Assembly: GCA_963836195.1 (NCBI GenBank)
Contig: CAWIIX010000017.1
Coordinates: 186,001 to 250,000 of the forward strand
Reading direction: 5' to 3'
Source: Trebonia sp963836195
Lineage (GTDB): Bacteria > Actinomycetota > Actinomycetes > Streptosporangiales > Streptosporangiaceae
DNA length: 64,000 nucleotides
The notes under the pieces were generated by a model. It made no database searches. It was not told the DNA's origin and was given only the letters and a program-made list of their open reading frames with translations. Of the stretch, positions 29,480-37,972 are shown in pieces (the first letter of the stretch is position 1; each line of letters starts with the position of its first letter). The position numbers and the translations under genes were made by a program.

Positions 29480-30484
29480 TCAGCCGACCAGGTCGGCGAC
29501 GGCCACCTCGTACGACTGCGCCGCCGGTTCGAGCAGCTCGTAGCCGAGCTCCTCGTTGATCGAGATCATGTGCTGGTTGACGGCGGCGTTCCCGGTCACG
29601 ATGCGCTCCAGTTGCGGCTCGGCGTCCGCCAGCCAGTCGAGCATCGCGGTCTTGACCAGCAGGCCGAGCCGGTGCCCGCGGTGCGGGCGGGTCACCGCGG
29701 TGATCTGCTGGTGCGCCCACGCGGGATTGTCCGGGTCGGTCTCGACCGCGGTGACCGCCGCCATCGCGCCGCTGGCGTCGTGCAGCGCCGCCAGCGTGTA
29801 CATCTGCCGGCCCGCCCGCTCGCGCGCGTCGTCGATCTGCTCGCGGACCCGGTCGGCGTCCCACACCGAGTGCTCCTCGCCGACGTCGTGCGGCGCGTCC
29901 CCCATCGCGTTCTCCACCTCGGCGTACCTGGCCAGGTACTCCGACGGGGTGCGGCCGTCCCAGCGGACCAGCGAGTACCCGGCCGCCGCCTGCGCCGCCT
30001 GCTCGCGCAGGGACGCGACCCGGCCGGCCGGGATCTTGGCCAGCACCTGCACCCGCCGGGCCTCGACCAGCCCGGCGGTCGCGCCGACCCGGCCCGCGAA
30101 CGCCGCGCCGGCCGAGCCCTGGAACGCCGCGCTGCCGAGGACCGCCCGCCCGCCCGCCGCCGCCCGCCCGGCGGCGTGCCGCAGCAGCGCGGTTCCGATC
30201 CCGCGGCGCCGCGACGACGGGCGCACGGTGAGGTACAGGTACGCCCGGTCCCGGTTCTCGCGCTCGGGCAGGATGAGGTAGTACCAGCCGGCCACCGCGC
30301 CGGCCTCGTGGTCGGGGCAGATCCACGTCTCGGCCGGGTCGGTCGGGTACTCGAGCCAGCCCCGCAGCCGCTGCAGCGACCACGGCGGCCCGAACGGGTC
30401 GTCGGTTTCCCCCGCCGCGCGCACCGCCTCGAAGCACGCCTGAGTCGTCGGCCGGTCCGATGCGTCCCCTCGTACGATGCGCAT
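29480..30484 (-). CDS. Double-domain GNAT acetyltransferase, paralog 3
   Basis: An intact 334-residue paralog of the previous gene, with RRRGIGTALLRHAAG and RPHRGHRLGLLVKTAML as the two acetyl-CoA loops. Three related copies within 4 kb point to local duplication. Acceptor substrates are unknown. ATG at 30482-30484. Confidence 0.8.
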   Translation of the reverse strand: MRIVRGDASDRPTTQACFEAVRAAGETDDPFGPPWSLQRLRGWLEYPTDPAETWICPDHEAGAVAGWYYLILPERENRDRAYLYLTVRPSSRRRGIGTALLRHAAGRAAAGGRAVLGSAAFQGSAGAAFAGRVGATAGLVEARRVQVLAKIPAGRVASLREQAAQAAAGYSLVRWDGRTPSEYLARYAEVENAMGDAPHDVGEEHSVWDADRVREQIDDARERAGRQMYTLAALHDASGAMAAVTAVETDPDNPAWAHQQITAVTRPHRGHRLGLLVKTAMLDWLADAEPQLERIVTGNAAVNQHMISINEELGYELLEPAAQSYEVAVADLVG

Positions 30485-30645
30485 GCCGTCTAGCTAACCC
30501 CGCCGCCCCGCGCCATGCCAGCTGTTTTTTCGTCCACGCGGGCCGTCCCGTCCCGCCGGCCGCGCCCATCCCGAGCCGGCCCGTCGGGCCGCCGTGCCCG
30601 GGTCATGGGACGACGATGCGAAGCCACGCGACCGTTCGAGCTGAT

Positions 30646-30708
30646 ATGCTGTTGCTTGATATGTCGTACGAGCTGCTCCTCCTTAGCGGCCGCGGCGGGG
30701 GCCTATAG
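30646..30708 (+). CDS. Leucine leader peptide upstream of leuA
   Basis: A 20-codon reading frame starting ATG-CTG-TTG-CTT. It encodes an MLLLDMSYE start, a run of four Leu codons (CTG CTC CTC CTT), then SGRGGGL and TAG. Eight of 20 residues are Leu, several with rare codons (TTG, CTT, CTA), as expected for ribosome-mediated attenuation. It ends 89 bases before leuA. Recognition is by composition and position; no classic SD is obvious. Confidence 0.75.
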   Translation: MLLLDMSYELLLLSGRGGGL

Positions 30709-30722
30709 AGGCTGGCTCCCTC
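30698..30722 (+). promoter_or_regulatory. Possible attenuator stem at end of leu leader
   Basis: GGGGGCC near 30697-30703 can pair with GGCTCCC near 30714-30720 (one G-U pair) across the leader stop codon. A ribosome finishing or stalling in the Leu codons would decide whether this stem forms. There is no T-tract, so the mechanism (termination or start-site masking) is open. Confidence 0.35.
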
Positions 30723-30797
30723 GTCGCGGGTCCTAAGCATGTCCGCTGGCCGCCCTCAAGCCCCAAGCAGACTCACCGCGAAGGAAGCCAAGCAACA

Positions 30798-32531
30798 ATG
30801 TCGAGCATTCGTGCATATCCGTCGGTAACCCCGATCGTCCAGCAGCCGAGCGGCATGCCGTGCCATCGGTACGCGCCGTTCAAACCGGTCGACCTGCCCG
30901 ACCGCACCTGGCCGAATAAGACCATCGAGCGCGCGCCGAGGTGGCTCTCGACCGACCTCCGCGACGGCAACCAGGCGCTGATCGACCCGATGTCGCCGAC
31001 CCGCAAGCGGGCCATGTTCGACCTGCTGGTCTCCATGGGCTACAAGGAGATCGAGGTCGGCTTCCCGAGCGCCAGCCAGACCGACTTCGACTTCGTCCGC
31101 GAGCTCATCGAGGGCGACAAGATCCCGGCCGACGTGCGTATCTCCGTCCTCACCCAGGCCCGCGAGGACCTCATCGAGCGCTCGGTCCAGTCCCTGGTCG
31201 GCGCCCAGCGGGCGACCGTCCACCTGTACAACGCGACCGCGCCGACGTTCCGCAAGGTCGTGTTCAGGATCGACCGCGACGAGTGCAAGCAGCTCGCGGT
31301 GGCCGGCACCGAGCACGTGATGAAGTTCGCGGAGCAGTACCTGGCCGGCACCGACTTCGGCTACGAGTACTCGCCCGAGATCTTCATGGACACCGAGCTC
31401 GACTTCGCGCTGGAGACGTGCGAGGCGGTGATGGACGTCTGGCAGCCGGGACCGGGCCGCGAGATCATCCTCAACCTGCCCTGCACGGTCGAGCGCTCCA
31501 CCCCCAACGTGTACGCCGACCAGATCGAGTGGATGAGCCGGCACCTCAGCGGGCGCGAGCACGTCTGCGTCTCGGTCCACACCCACAACGACCGCGGCAC
31601 CGCCGTCGCCGACGCCGAGCTGGCGGTGCTGGCCGGGGCCGACCGGATCGAGGGGTGCCTGTTCGGCAACGGCGAGCGGACCGGCAACGTCTGCCTCGTC
31701 ACCCTCGGCCTGAACCTGTTCAGCCAGGGCATCGACCCGATGATCGACTTCTCCAACATCGACGAGATCCGCCGCACCACCGAGTACGTGAACCAGCTGC
31801 CGGTCCACCCGCGCCACCCGTACGCGGGCGAGCTCGTCTACACCGCGTTCTCCGGCTCGCACCAGGACGCGATCAAGAAGGGCTTCGAGGCGCTCGAGGA
31901 CGAGGCGGCCGCGGCCGGGGTCGCGTTCGGCGAGTACCCGTGGAACGTCCCCTACCTGGCCATCGACCCGCACGACGTCGGCCGCTCGTACGAGGCCGTG
32001 ATCCGGGTCAACTCGCAGTCCGGCAAGGGCGGCGTCGCCTACGTGATGAAGACCGGCCACTCGCTCGACCTGCCCCGCCGCCTGCAGATCGAGTTCTCCA
32101 AGTTCATCCAGGTCCGCACCGACGAAGAGGGCGGCGAGGTCACCCCGACCGAGATCTGGGACGCCTTCAGCGCCCAGTACCTGGCCCCGGGGCCGGTGGC
32201 GCTGCTCGGCCACCAGTCCTCCTCGGTCGTCGACGGCAAGCACAAGCTCGCCGCCGCGATCTCGGTCGACGGCCGGGCCCAGGACGTGGAGGGGACCGGC
32301 AACGGCCCGATCTCCGCGTTCTGCGCCGCGCTGGCCTCGGTCGGCATCGACGCCCGGGTGCTCGACTACGCCGAGCACGCGATGACCGAGGGCACCGACG
32401 CCCAGGCCGCCTCCTACGTCGAGGTCGAGACCGGCGGCCAGGTCCTCTGGGGCGTCGGCATCGACACCAACACCGCCACCGCCTCGATGCGGGCGATCGT
32501 CTCCGCCGTCAACCGCTCACGCCGCGCGTAA
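30798..32531 (+). CDS. leuA: 2-isopropylmalate synthase
   Basis: A 577-residue enzyme with the HMGL-like barrel (STDLRDGNQALIDPMSP, GYKEIEVGFPSASQTD, HTHNDRGTAVADAELAVLAGADRIEGCLFGNGERTGN). The C-terminal LeuA regulatory domain that binds leucine follows. It makes 2-isopropylmalate from acetyl-CoA and 2-ketoisovalerate in leucine synthesis. The long actinobacterial form and the frame are intact. Expression is likely attenuated through the leader peptide; the enzyme is also feedback-inhibited in this family. Confidence 0.96.
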   Translation: MSSIRAYPSVTPIVQQPSGMPCHRYAPFKPVDLPDRTWPNKTIERAPRWLSTDLRDGNQALIDPMSPTRKRAMFDLLVSMGYKEIEVGFPSASQTDFDFVRELIEGDKIPADVRISVLTQAREDLIERSVQSLVGAQRATVHLYNATAPTFRKVVFRIDRDECKQLAVAGTEHVMKFAEQYLAGTDFGYEYSPEIFMDTELDFALETCEAVMDVWQPGPGREIILNLPCTVERSTPNVYADQIEWMSRHLSGREHVCVSVHTHNDRGTAVADAELAVLAGADRIEGCLFGNGERTGNVCLVTLGLNLFSQGIDPMIDFSNIDEIRRTTEYVNQLPVHPRHPYAGELVYTAFSGSHQDAIKKGFEALEDEAAAAGVAFGEYPWNVPYLAIDPHDVGRSYEAVIRVNSQSGKGGVAYVMKTGHSLDLPRRLQIEFSKFIQVRTDEEGGEVTPTEIWDAFSAQYLAPGPVALLGHQSSSVVDGKHKLAAAISVDGRAQDVEGTGNGPISAFCAALASVGIDARVLDYAEHAMTEGTDAQAASYVEVETGGQVLWGVGIDTNTATASMRAIVSAVNRSRRA

Positions 32532-32740
32532 CTAAAAAGGCAAATTCAACCCCGTCATCTCGAACGGACCGTTGCTCCGCCCCACCAGAAACACGGCTCT
32601 GGCGGCGGGCCAAACGTCCCCCGTCGGAATGCCGGGCGCGCACCCCGCGCCCGGCATTCCGAAACTTCACCATCGGTCCCGAGCCCAGCCCGCCCGTCGG
32701 CATGGCCCGGCTGTCGGGCGACTTAGGAGACAATGGAGAC
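32532..32740. repeat. leuA-recO gap with dispersed repeat copy (32560-32580)
   Basis: An A-rich arm (32531-32548) and the full core with the GTTGCTCCGC extension lie 28 bases after the leuA stop. On the minus strand this gives a hairpin-like core followed by CTTTTTAGT. The rest of the gap carries no supported gene. Confidence 0.5.
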
Positions 32741-33669
32741 GTGCAGGGGTACCGGGATGACGGGGTCGTGCTGCGGACGCACAAGCTGGGCGAGGCGGAC
32801 CGCATTATCACGCTGCTCACCCGGCAGAACGGCCGCGTGCGGGCGGTCGCCAAGGGGGTGCGCCGCACCAAGTCCCGGTTCGGCGGACGGCTCGAGCCGT
32901 TCACCCACGTGGATGTCCTCATCCACCCCGGCCGGTCGCTCGACGTGATCCAGCAGGCCGAGGTGATCAGGGCCTACGGCAAGCCGCTGGCGACCGACTA
33001 TCCCCGGTACACGGCCGGCACCGCGATGCTGGAGACGGCCGAGAAGTTCACCCCGGTCGAGAAGGAACCCGCCATCCGGCAGTTCCTGCTGCTGATCGGC
33101 GGCCTCCGCGCGCTCGGCGCCGCCGACGCCCCCGACTACCTCGACGAGTCCGCCGACCCCGACGATGACGAGTTCGACGAGACGGTCGAGCCCGACGCGC
33201 CCGCCGACCCCGACGATGACCAGTTCGACGAGACGGTCGAGCCCGACGCGCCCGCCGCGAACGCCGATCGCGGCGAGCCCGACGGCGACGCCGGCCCCCG
33301 CCGCCCACCCGCGAGCCGCGCCTCGTCCTCGACGCCTACCTGCTCCGCTCGCTCGCCCTCGAGGGCTACGCGCCCGCGCTCGAGGAGTGCGCGCGCTGCG
33401 GCGTAACCGCCGCCTCCGGCACCCGCCCGCTGGTCGCGTTCACGGTCGCGTCCGGCGGGATGGTGTGCGCCAACTGCCGCCAGCCCGGCTCGGCCTCGCC
33501 CGCGCCGCCGACGGTGGCGCTGATGGGGGCGCTGCTGCGCGGGGACTGGGCCGCCGCGATGCGGAGCGAGCGCAGGCACCGGGTAGAGTGCAGTGGCCTG
33601 GTGGCCGCCTACCTGCAGTGGCACCTAGAGCATTCGATCCGGTCGTTGCGTCATGTGGAGCGTGCTTGA
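32741..33669 (+). CDS. recO: DNA repair protein RecO with acidic tandem-repeat insertion, one shift
   Basis: The N-terminal OB domain is typical (YRDDGVVLRTHKLGEADRIITLLTRQNGRVRAVAKGVRRTKSRFGGRLEPF), and the C-terminal half is recovered in another frame (DAYLLRSLALEGYAPALEECARCG). RecO loads RecA via RecR/F. Between them is an unusual acidic insertion holding a 51-bp (17-residue) direct repeat, 33152-33253. The frame changes near 33295-33310 by what looks like one lost base in a C-rich run. GTG 32741 follows GGAG sites. The stop TGA overlaps the uppS TTG. Confidence 0.8.
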
Positions 33670-34493
33670 GCAAGGTTCCCGGGGAACCACGAGAGCCCCG
33701 TCTGATTAAGCCGCCTTACCCCCACCCGAGCGGCGTCCGCCCGCCGGCCATTCCCGCCGAGTTCGTTCCCCAGCACGTCGCGATCGTGATGGACGGCGAC
33801 GGCCGCTGGGCCAAGGAGCGCGGGCTGCCGAGAACCGAAGGGCACAAGGTCGGCGAGGCCGCCCTGATGGACGTGCTCATGGGCGCGATCGAGCTGGGCG
33901 TCAAGTATGTCTCGAGCTACGCGTTCTCGACCGAGAACTGGCGGCGTCACCCGGACGAGGTCGCGTTCCTGATGAGCTTCAACCGGGACGTGATCCACCG
34001 TCGCCGGGAGGAACTGGCCGAGCGCGGCGTCCGCATCCGGTGGGCGGGCCGCAGGCCGCGGCTGTGGCGCAGCGTCATCAGGGAGCTCGAGGACGCCGAG
34101 CAGCTGAGCGAGGAGAACACCGTCCTCACCCTGCAGTTCTGCTGCAACTACGGCGGCCGGGCCGAAATCGCCGACGCCGCCGCCGCGATCGCGCGCGAGG
34201 TGGCGGCCGGGAAAATTCGCCCCGATAAGATCGACGAGCGTCTTTTCGCCCGGTATCTCGACGAGCCGGATATTCCGGAAGTGGACCTGTGGGTGCGCTC
34301 GTCGGGCGAGCAGCGCCTTTCCAATTTCCTGCTCTGGCAGTCGGCCTACGCCGAGCTTGTCTTCCTCGACACGCTCTGGCCCGATTTCGACCGCAGACAT
34401 CTCTGGCATGCCTGCGAAATCTACGCCTCGAGAGACCGCCGATACGGCGGTGCGGTGCCCAACGCGCTCCCCAGCATCGCTCCCGTTCCGTAA
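33666..34493 (+). CDS. uppS: Isoprenyl (undecaprenyl/decaprenyl) diphosphate synthase
   Basis: A 275-residue cis-prenyltransferase making the lipid carrier for cell-wall synthesis. Motifs: VAIVMDGDGRWAKERGLPR, YAFSTENWRR, CNYGGRAEI and RSSGEQRLSNFLLWQSAYAELVF. The first motif has Asp where the family has Asn (MDGNGRW), a change at a conserved residue beside the catalytic Asp. TTG 33666 overlaps the recO stop and follows a TGGAG site. recO-uppS coupling is typical of actinobacteria. Confidence 0.93.
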   Translation: MSKVPGEPREPRLIKPPYPHPSGVRPPAIPAEFVPQHVAIVMDGDGRWAKERGLPRTEGHKVGEAALMDVLMGAIELGVKYVSSYAFSTENWRRHPDEVAFLMSFNRDVIHRRREELAERGVRIRWAGRRPRLWRSVIRELEDAEQLSEENTVLTLQFCCNYGGRAEIADAAAAIAREVAAGKIRPDKIDERLFARYLDEPDIPEVDLWVRSSGEQRLSNFLLWQSAYAELVFLDTLWPDFDRRHLWHACEIYASRDRRYGGAVPNALPSIAPVP

Positions 34494-34644
34494 CCAGAGA
34501 GTAGCGGTACGTATTCCGGGAACAACCATTCCGGGATGCGCTGGAAAAGCCGGCTAATCCAAGGCCGTTCCGGTACGCAGTCCTCAAAAAAACGCAGCGC
34601 TGCATAAACAATCAGTCGAAGACGCACGCAAACCGGGGGGTTAC

Positions 34645-36114
34645 ATGCGTCGCGCGATCGCAGCTGCTGCCGTAGGCGGACTGGTACTCGGGGGAGTAAT
34701 GGCCATACCAGCCTTCGCCGCCACGGCCGCAAAAACGACCGACCGGACAACCGACAAGACGACCGGCAAGAAGACGGTGGTCTATCACGGCTACGAATTC
34801 CAGGTGCCGGCCAGCTGGCCGGTCTACCGGCTCGACCAGCACCCGACGACCTGCGTCCGCTATGACGTGCACGCGGTCTACCTCGGCACGCCGGGAACCG
34901 ATATGCAATGCCCGGCCGGCCTCGTCGGCCGGACCCAGACGGTGAGCGTCATTCCGAGCGCCACCGTCGCCGCCGGATCCGGATCCGCCGCCGTCTACCA
35001 GCGCCAGCAGCCCGACGGCGTCGGCGGCACCGAGGTGCGCGCGCTGCCCGCCGTGCGCGGCGCGATCACCCAGAACCCGGACGATCACGCGCTGCGGGTC
35101 GCGCTCGGCGCGGCGTCGCTCGGCGCCACCGTCCTCGCGACCTACGGCACCGATCCGGCGGTCGTGGAGCAGGTGCTCGGCACGCTGCGGGCGGCGCCGG
35201 CCGGGGCCGCGCAGACACCGCAGTCGGCCTCGTCGCCGTCGCTCTCGCGGTCGCCGGGCGAGCGCGCGCCGAGCTCGAACAAGGCCGGAAGACGCCCGAA
35301 GAAGGCCAGCGGCCCGAAGAAGGCCAAGAGCCCGGACAAGGCGAAGCCGGTCGTCTACCAGAGCTGGCGGGGCGTCCCGCCCAACTGGCCGGCCCAGATC
35401 GTGGTGCAGCCGCCGCCCCCGCCGCCGGTGATTCACCCGGTGAACGGATTCGACGCCTGCACCGCGCCCTCGCTCGCGACCATGCGGGTCTGGCGGCGGC
35501 AGTACGCCGCGGTCGGCGTCTACATCGGCGGGGTCAACTCGGCCTGCGCCTACGGCAACCTGTCGGCCGCCTGGTTCAGGTCCGCCGCCGCGATGGGCTG
35601 GGGAATGCTGCCCGCCTACGTCGGGCCGCAGGCACCGTGCTGGGGTTACTCGGGCACGGTGATCAACCCGGGCAAGGCGGCGGCCGAGGGCAAGGCGGCG
35701 GGGGCCGACGCGGTCGCCGACGCCCGGCTCTTCGGGCTGGCCCCCGGGTCGCCGATCTACGACGACATGGAGGCCTACGACGGCGGCCGGGGCTGCATCA
35801 ACGCGGTGCTGACGTTCCTCGGCGCGTGGGACCGGACGGTGGCCGCCAAGGGCTATCTGACCGGCGTGTACTCCAGTCAGGCCTCCGGCATCGACGACAT
35901 GCAGGCGGCCGCCGTGGCCGGCCAGCCCGGGTTCACCCGGCCGGACGCGATCTGGATCGCGCTCTGGGACGGGAAGGCCACGCTCGCCGACGGCACCCTC
36001 GACTGGCCGATCGGGGACCGCGAGAAGCAGTACGCGGGCAACCTCTTCGGGACCGTCGGCGGCATCACGCTCAGCATCGACCGGGACGTGGTCGCCGGGC
36101 CGATGGCCCGCTGA
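34645..36114 (+). CDS. Secreted DUF1906 (glycoside hydrolase-like) protein
   Basis: 489 residues with a cleavable signal peptide (IAAAAVGGLVLGGVMAIPAFAA). An N-terminal beta-rich region and a Ser/Pro/Lys linker (about 190-245) follow. The C-terminal domain begins GFDACTAPSLATMRVWRRQYAAVGVYIGG, typical of the DUF1906 TIM-barrel (Rv2525c-like, GH25-related), and contains IYDDMEAYDGG and a late WIALWDG segment. A cell-wall or glycan role is likely but unproven. An AT-rich leader precedes ATG 34645. Confidence 0.82.
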   Translation: MRRAIAAAAVGGLVLGGVMAIPAFAATAAKTTDRTTDKTTGKKTVVYHGYEFQVPASWPVYRLDQHPTTCVRYDVHAVYLGTPGTDMQCPAGLVGRTQTVSVIPSATVAAGSGSAAVYQRQQPDGVGGTEVRALPAVRGAITQNPDDHALRVALGAASLGATVLATYGTDPAVVEQVLGTLRAAPAGAAQTPQSASSPSLSRSPGERAPSSNKAGRRPKKASGPKKAKSPDKAKPVVYQSWRGVPPNWPAQIVVQPPPPPPVIHPVNGFDACTAPSLATMRVWRRQYAAVGVYIGGVNSACAYGNLSAAWFRSAAAMGWGMLPAYVGPQAPCWGYSGTVINPGKAAAEGKAAGADAVADARLFGLAPGSPIYDDMEAYDGGRGCINAVLTFLGAWDRTVAAKGYLTGVYSSQASGIDDMQAAAVAGQPGFTRPDAIWIALWDGKATLADGTLDWPIGDREKQYAGNLFGTVGGITLSIDRDVVAGPMAR

Positions 36115-36200
36115 TCACGGCCGGCGCAGCCGCGGCGGAACTTCGCGCGGACCGGGTAAACCGGTTCGCGCGAAGTGCCGTCGGCTCATAAGCTCACGAC

Positions 36201-37589
36201 ATGGCCCTACGCAGTGACCGCCTCGATGCCGTTGTCAACCTGAGCAAGCGACGTGGATTCGTCTACCCGTCCAGTGACATCTACGGTGGTCTGCGTGCCG
36301 CGTGGGACTACGGACCGCTCGGCGTGGAGCTGAAGAACAACGTCAAGCGCCAGTGGTGGCGGTACATGGTGCAGGAGCGCGACGACATCGTCGGCCTCGA
36401 CTCCTCGGTCATCCTCGCCCCCGAGGTCTGGGAGGCCAGCGGCCACGTCGCCACCTTCACCGACCCGCTGACCGAGTGCCAGTCCTGCCACAAGCGCTTC
36501 CGGGCCGACCACCTGATCGAGGCGTTCGAGGTCAAGCACGGCCACGTCCCGCCGGGCGGCCTGGACGACATCGCGTGCCCGAACTGCGGCAACCGGGGCA
36601 CGTTCACCGAGCCCAAGAACTTCAACGGTCTGCTCCGCACCCATCTCGGCCCGGTCGAGGACGAGTCCGGCCTGGCCTACCTGCGGCCGGAGACTGCGCA
36701 GGGCATCTTCATCAACTACAAGAACGTGCTGACGACCTCGCGGCGCAAGGTTCCGTTCGGCATCGGCCAGGTCGGCAAGTCGTTCCGCAACGAGATCACG
36801 CCGGGCAACTTCATCTTCCGCACCCGCGAGTTCGAGCAGATGGAGATGGAGTTCTTCGTCAAGCCCGGCACCGACGAGGAGTGGCACGAGTACTGGATTA
36901 AGCAGCGCCTGGACTGGTGGACCGGCCTGGGCGTGGACCCGGACAACCTCCGGCTGTACGAGCACCCGAAGGAGAAGCGCTCGCACTACTCCACCCGGAC
37001 GGTGGACATCGAGTACCGGTTCGACTTCGTCGGCTCGGAGTGGGGCGAGCTCGAGGGCATCGCCAACCGCACCAATTACGACCTCACCCAGCACCAGGAG
37101 AGCTCCGGCCAGGACCTCACCTACCTGGAGCAGGACTCGGGCGAGCGGTACATCCCCTACGTCATCGAGCCCGCCGCGGGCGCCGACCGGGGCACGCTGG
37201 TGTTCCTGCTCGACGCGTACACCGAGGACGAGGCGCCCAACGCCAAGGGCGTCCCCGAGAAGCGCACCGTGCTCCGCCTCGACCCGCGCCTCGCCCCGGT
37301 CAAGGTGGCGGTGCTGCCGCTGTCCCGCAACGCCGACCTGTCGCCGAAGGCCCGCGACCTCGCCGCCGTCCTCCGCAAGCGCTGGACGACCGAGTTCGAC
37401 GACGCCCAGGCGATCGGCCGCCGCTACCGCCGCCAGGACGAGGTCGGCACCCCGTTCTGCGTCACGGTCGACTTCGACACCCTCGAAGACCAGGCCGTGA
37501 CCGTCCGCGAGCGCGACACCATGGCCCAGCAGCGCATCGGCATCGACGCCCTCCCGGCCTACCTCTCCGAGCGCCTGCCCATCTACTAG
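36201..37589 (+). CDS. glyS: Glycyl-tRNA synthetase (alpha2 type)
   Basis: A 462-residue class II synthetase with the N-terminal SKRRGFVYPSSDIYGGLRAAWDYGPLG, a zinc insert (CQSCHKRF and CPNCGNRG), motif 2-like FRNEITPGNFIFRTREFEQMEMEFF and an anticodon-binding domain. It charges tRNA-Gly. The reading frame is uninterrupted. It is a single-gene unit ending at a strong hairpin. Confidence 0.96.
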   Translation: MALRSDRLDAVVNLSKRRGFVYPSSDIYGGLRAAWDYGPLGVELKNNVKRQWWRYMVQERDDIVGLDSSVILAPEVWEASGHVATFTDPLTECQSCHKRFRADHLIEAFEVKHGHVPPGGLDDIACPNCGNRGTFTEPKNFNGLLRTHLGPVEDESGLAYLRPETAQGIFINYKNVLTTSRRKVPFGIGQVGKSFRNEITPGNFIFRTREFEQMEMEFFVKPGTDEEWHEYWIKQRLDWWTGLGVDPDNLRLYEHPKEKRSHYSTRTVDIEYRFDFVGSEWGELEGIANRTNYDLTQHQESSGQDLTYLEQDSGERYIPYVIEPAAGADRGTLVFLLDAYTEDEAPNAKGVPEKRTVLRLDPRLAPVKVAVLPLSRNADLSPKARDLAAVLRKRWTTEFDDAQAIGRRYRRQDEVGTPFCVTVDFDTLEDQAVTVRERDTMAQQRIGIDALPAYLSERLPIY

Positions 37590-37630
37590 GCCCGGGCCGC
37601 CGGGGCCGCAGCGGTGCTTCCCGCGCTGTC

Positions 37631-37658
37631 GGCCCCGATTGAACCCCGAATCGGGGCC
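37631..37658. terminator. Perfect hairpin after glyS
   Basis: GGCCCCGATT (37631-37640) and AATCGGGGCC (37649-37658) pair perfectly around an 8-nt loop, 41 bases past the glyS stop. A T-tract is absent. Confidence 0.65.
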
Positions 37659-37790
37659 GAACGCGCGGGGCGCGCCACTCGCGGCCCCGCTCCTCTGACC
37701 GTGGGCCGAACGCGCGGGGCGCGCCACTCGCGGCCCCCGCTCCTGTGACCCGTGGGCTGAACGCGCGCCGGCGCGCCTCGCGCGCCCCAT
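37654..37790. repeat. Tandem repeat of about 50 bp, roughly 2.7 copies
   Basis: Units starting GGGCCGAACGCGCGGGGCGC begin at 37654, 37703 and (diverged) 37754, each continuing with a CCACTCGCGGCC-like segment and CTCCT(C/G)TGACC. They are noncoding and adjoin the glyS terminator. A block related to 2786-2815 follows at 37830-37859. Confidence 0.6.
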
Positions 37791-37972
37791 CCGAACCACT
37801 AGCACCCGCGCCGACGCCTCTACCCATGAGCGTGCGAAGTTCGGGTCGCGGGGTGCCCCCACCAGCACACGATCATGATTTTTCGTGGACGAGGCGCGCA
37901 CTTTCTGCACACGGTTAGCGCGCCCAGCCCGCTCACCCCCGACAGCGACCGTCGCACCAGGCCAGTGGCGGG

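Noticed and set aside
33165..34493. A single 442-codon frame joining recO-region and uppS sequence
   Set aside because: Its first half is an out-of-frame Arg/Pro/Ser reading of recO. uppS homology starts only at about 33666, with its own start codon overlapping the recO stop.
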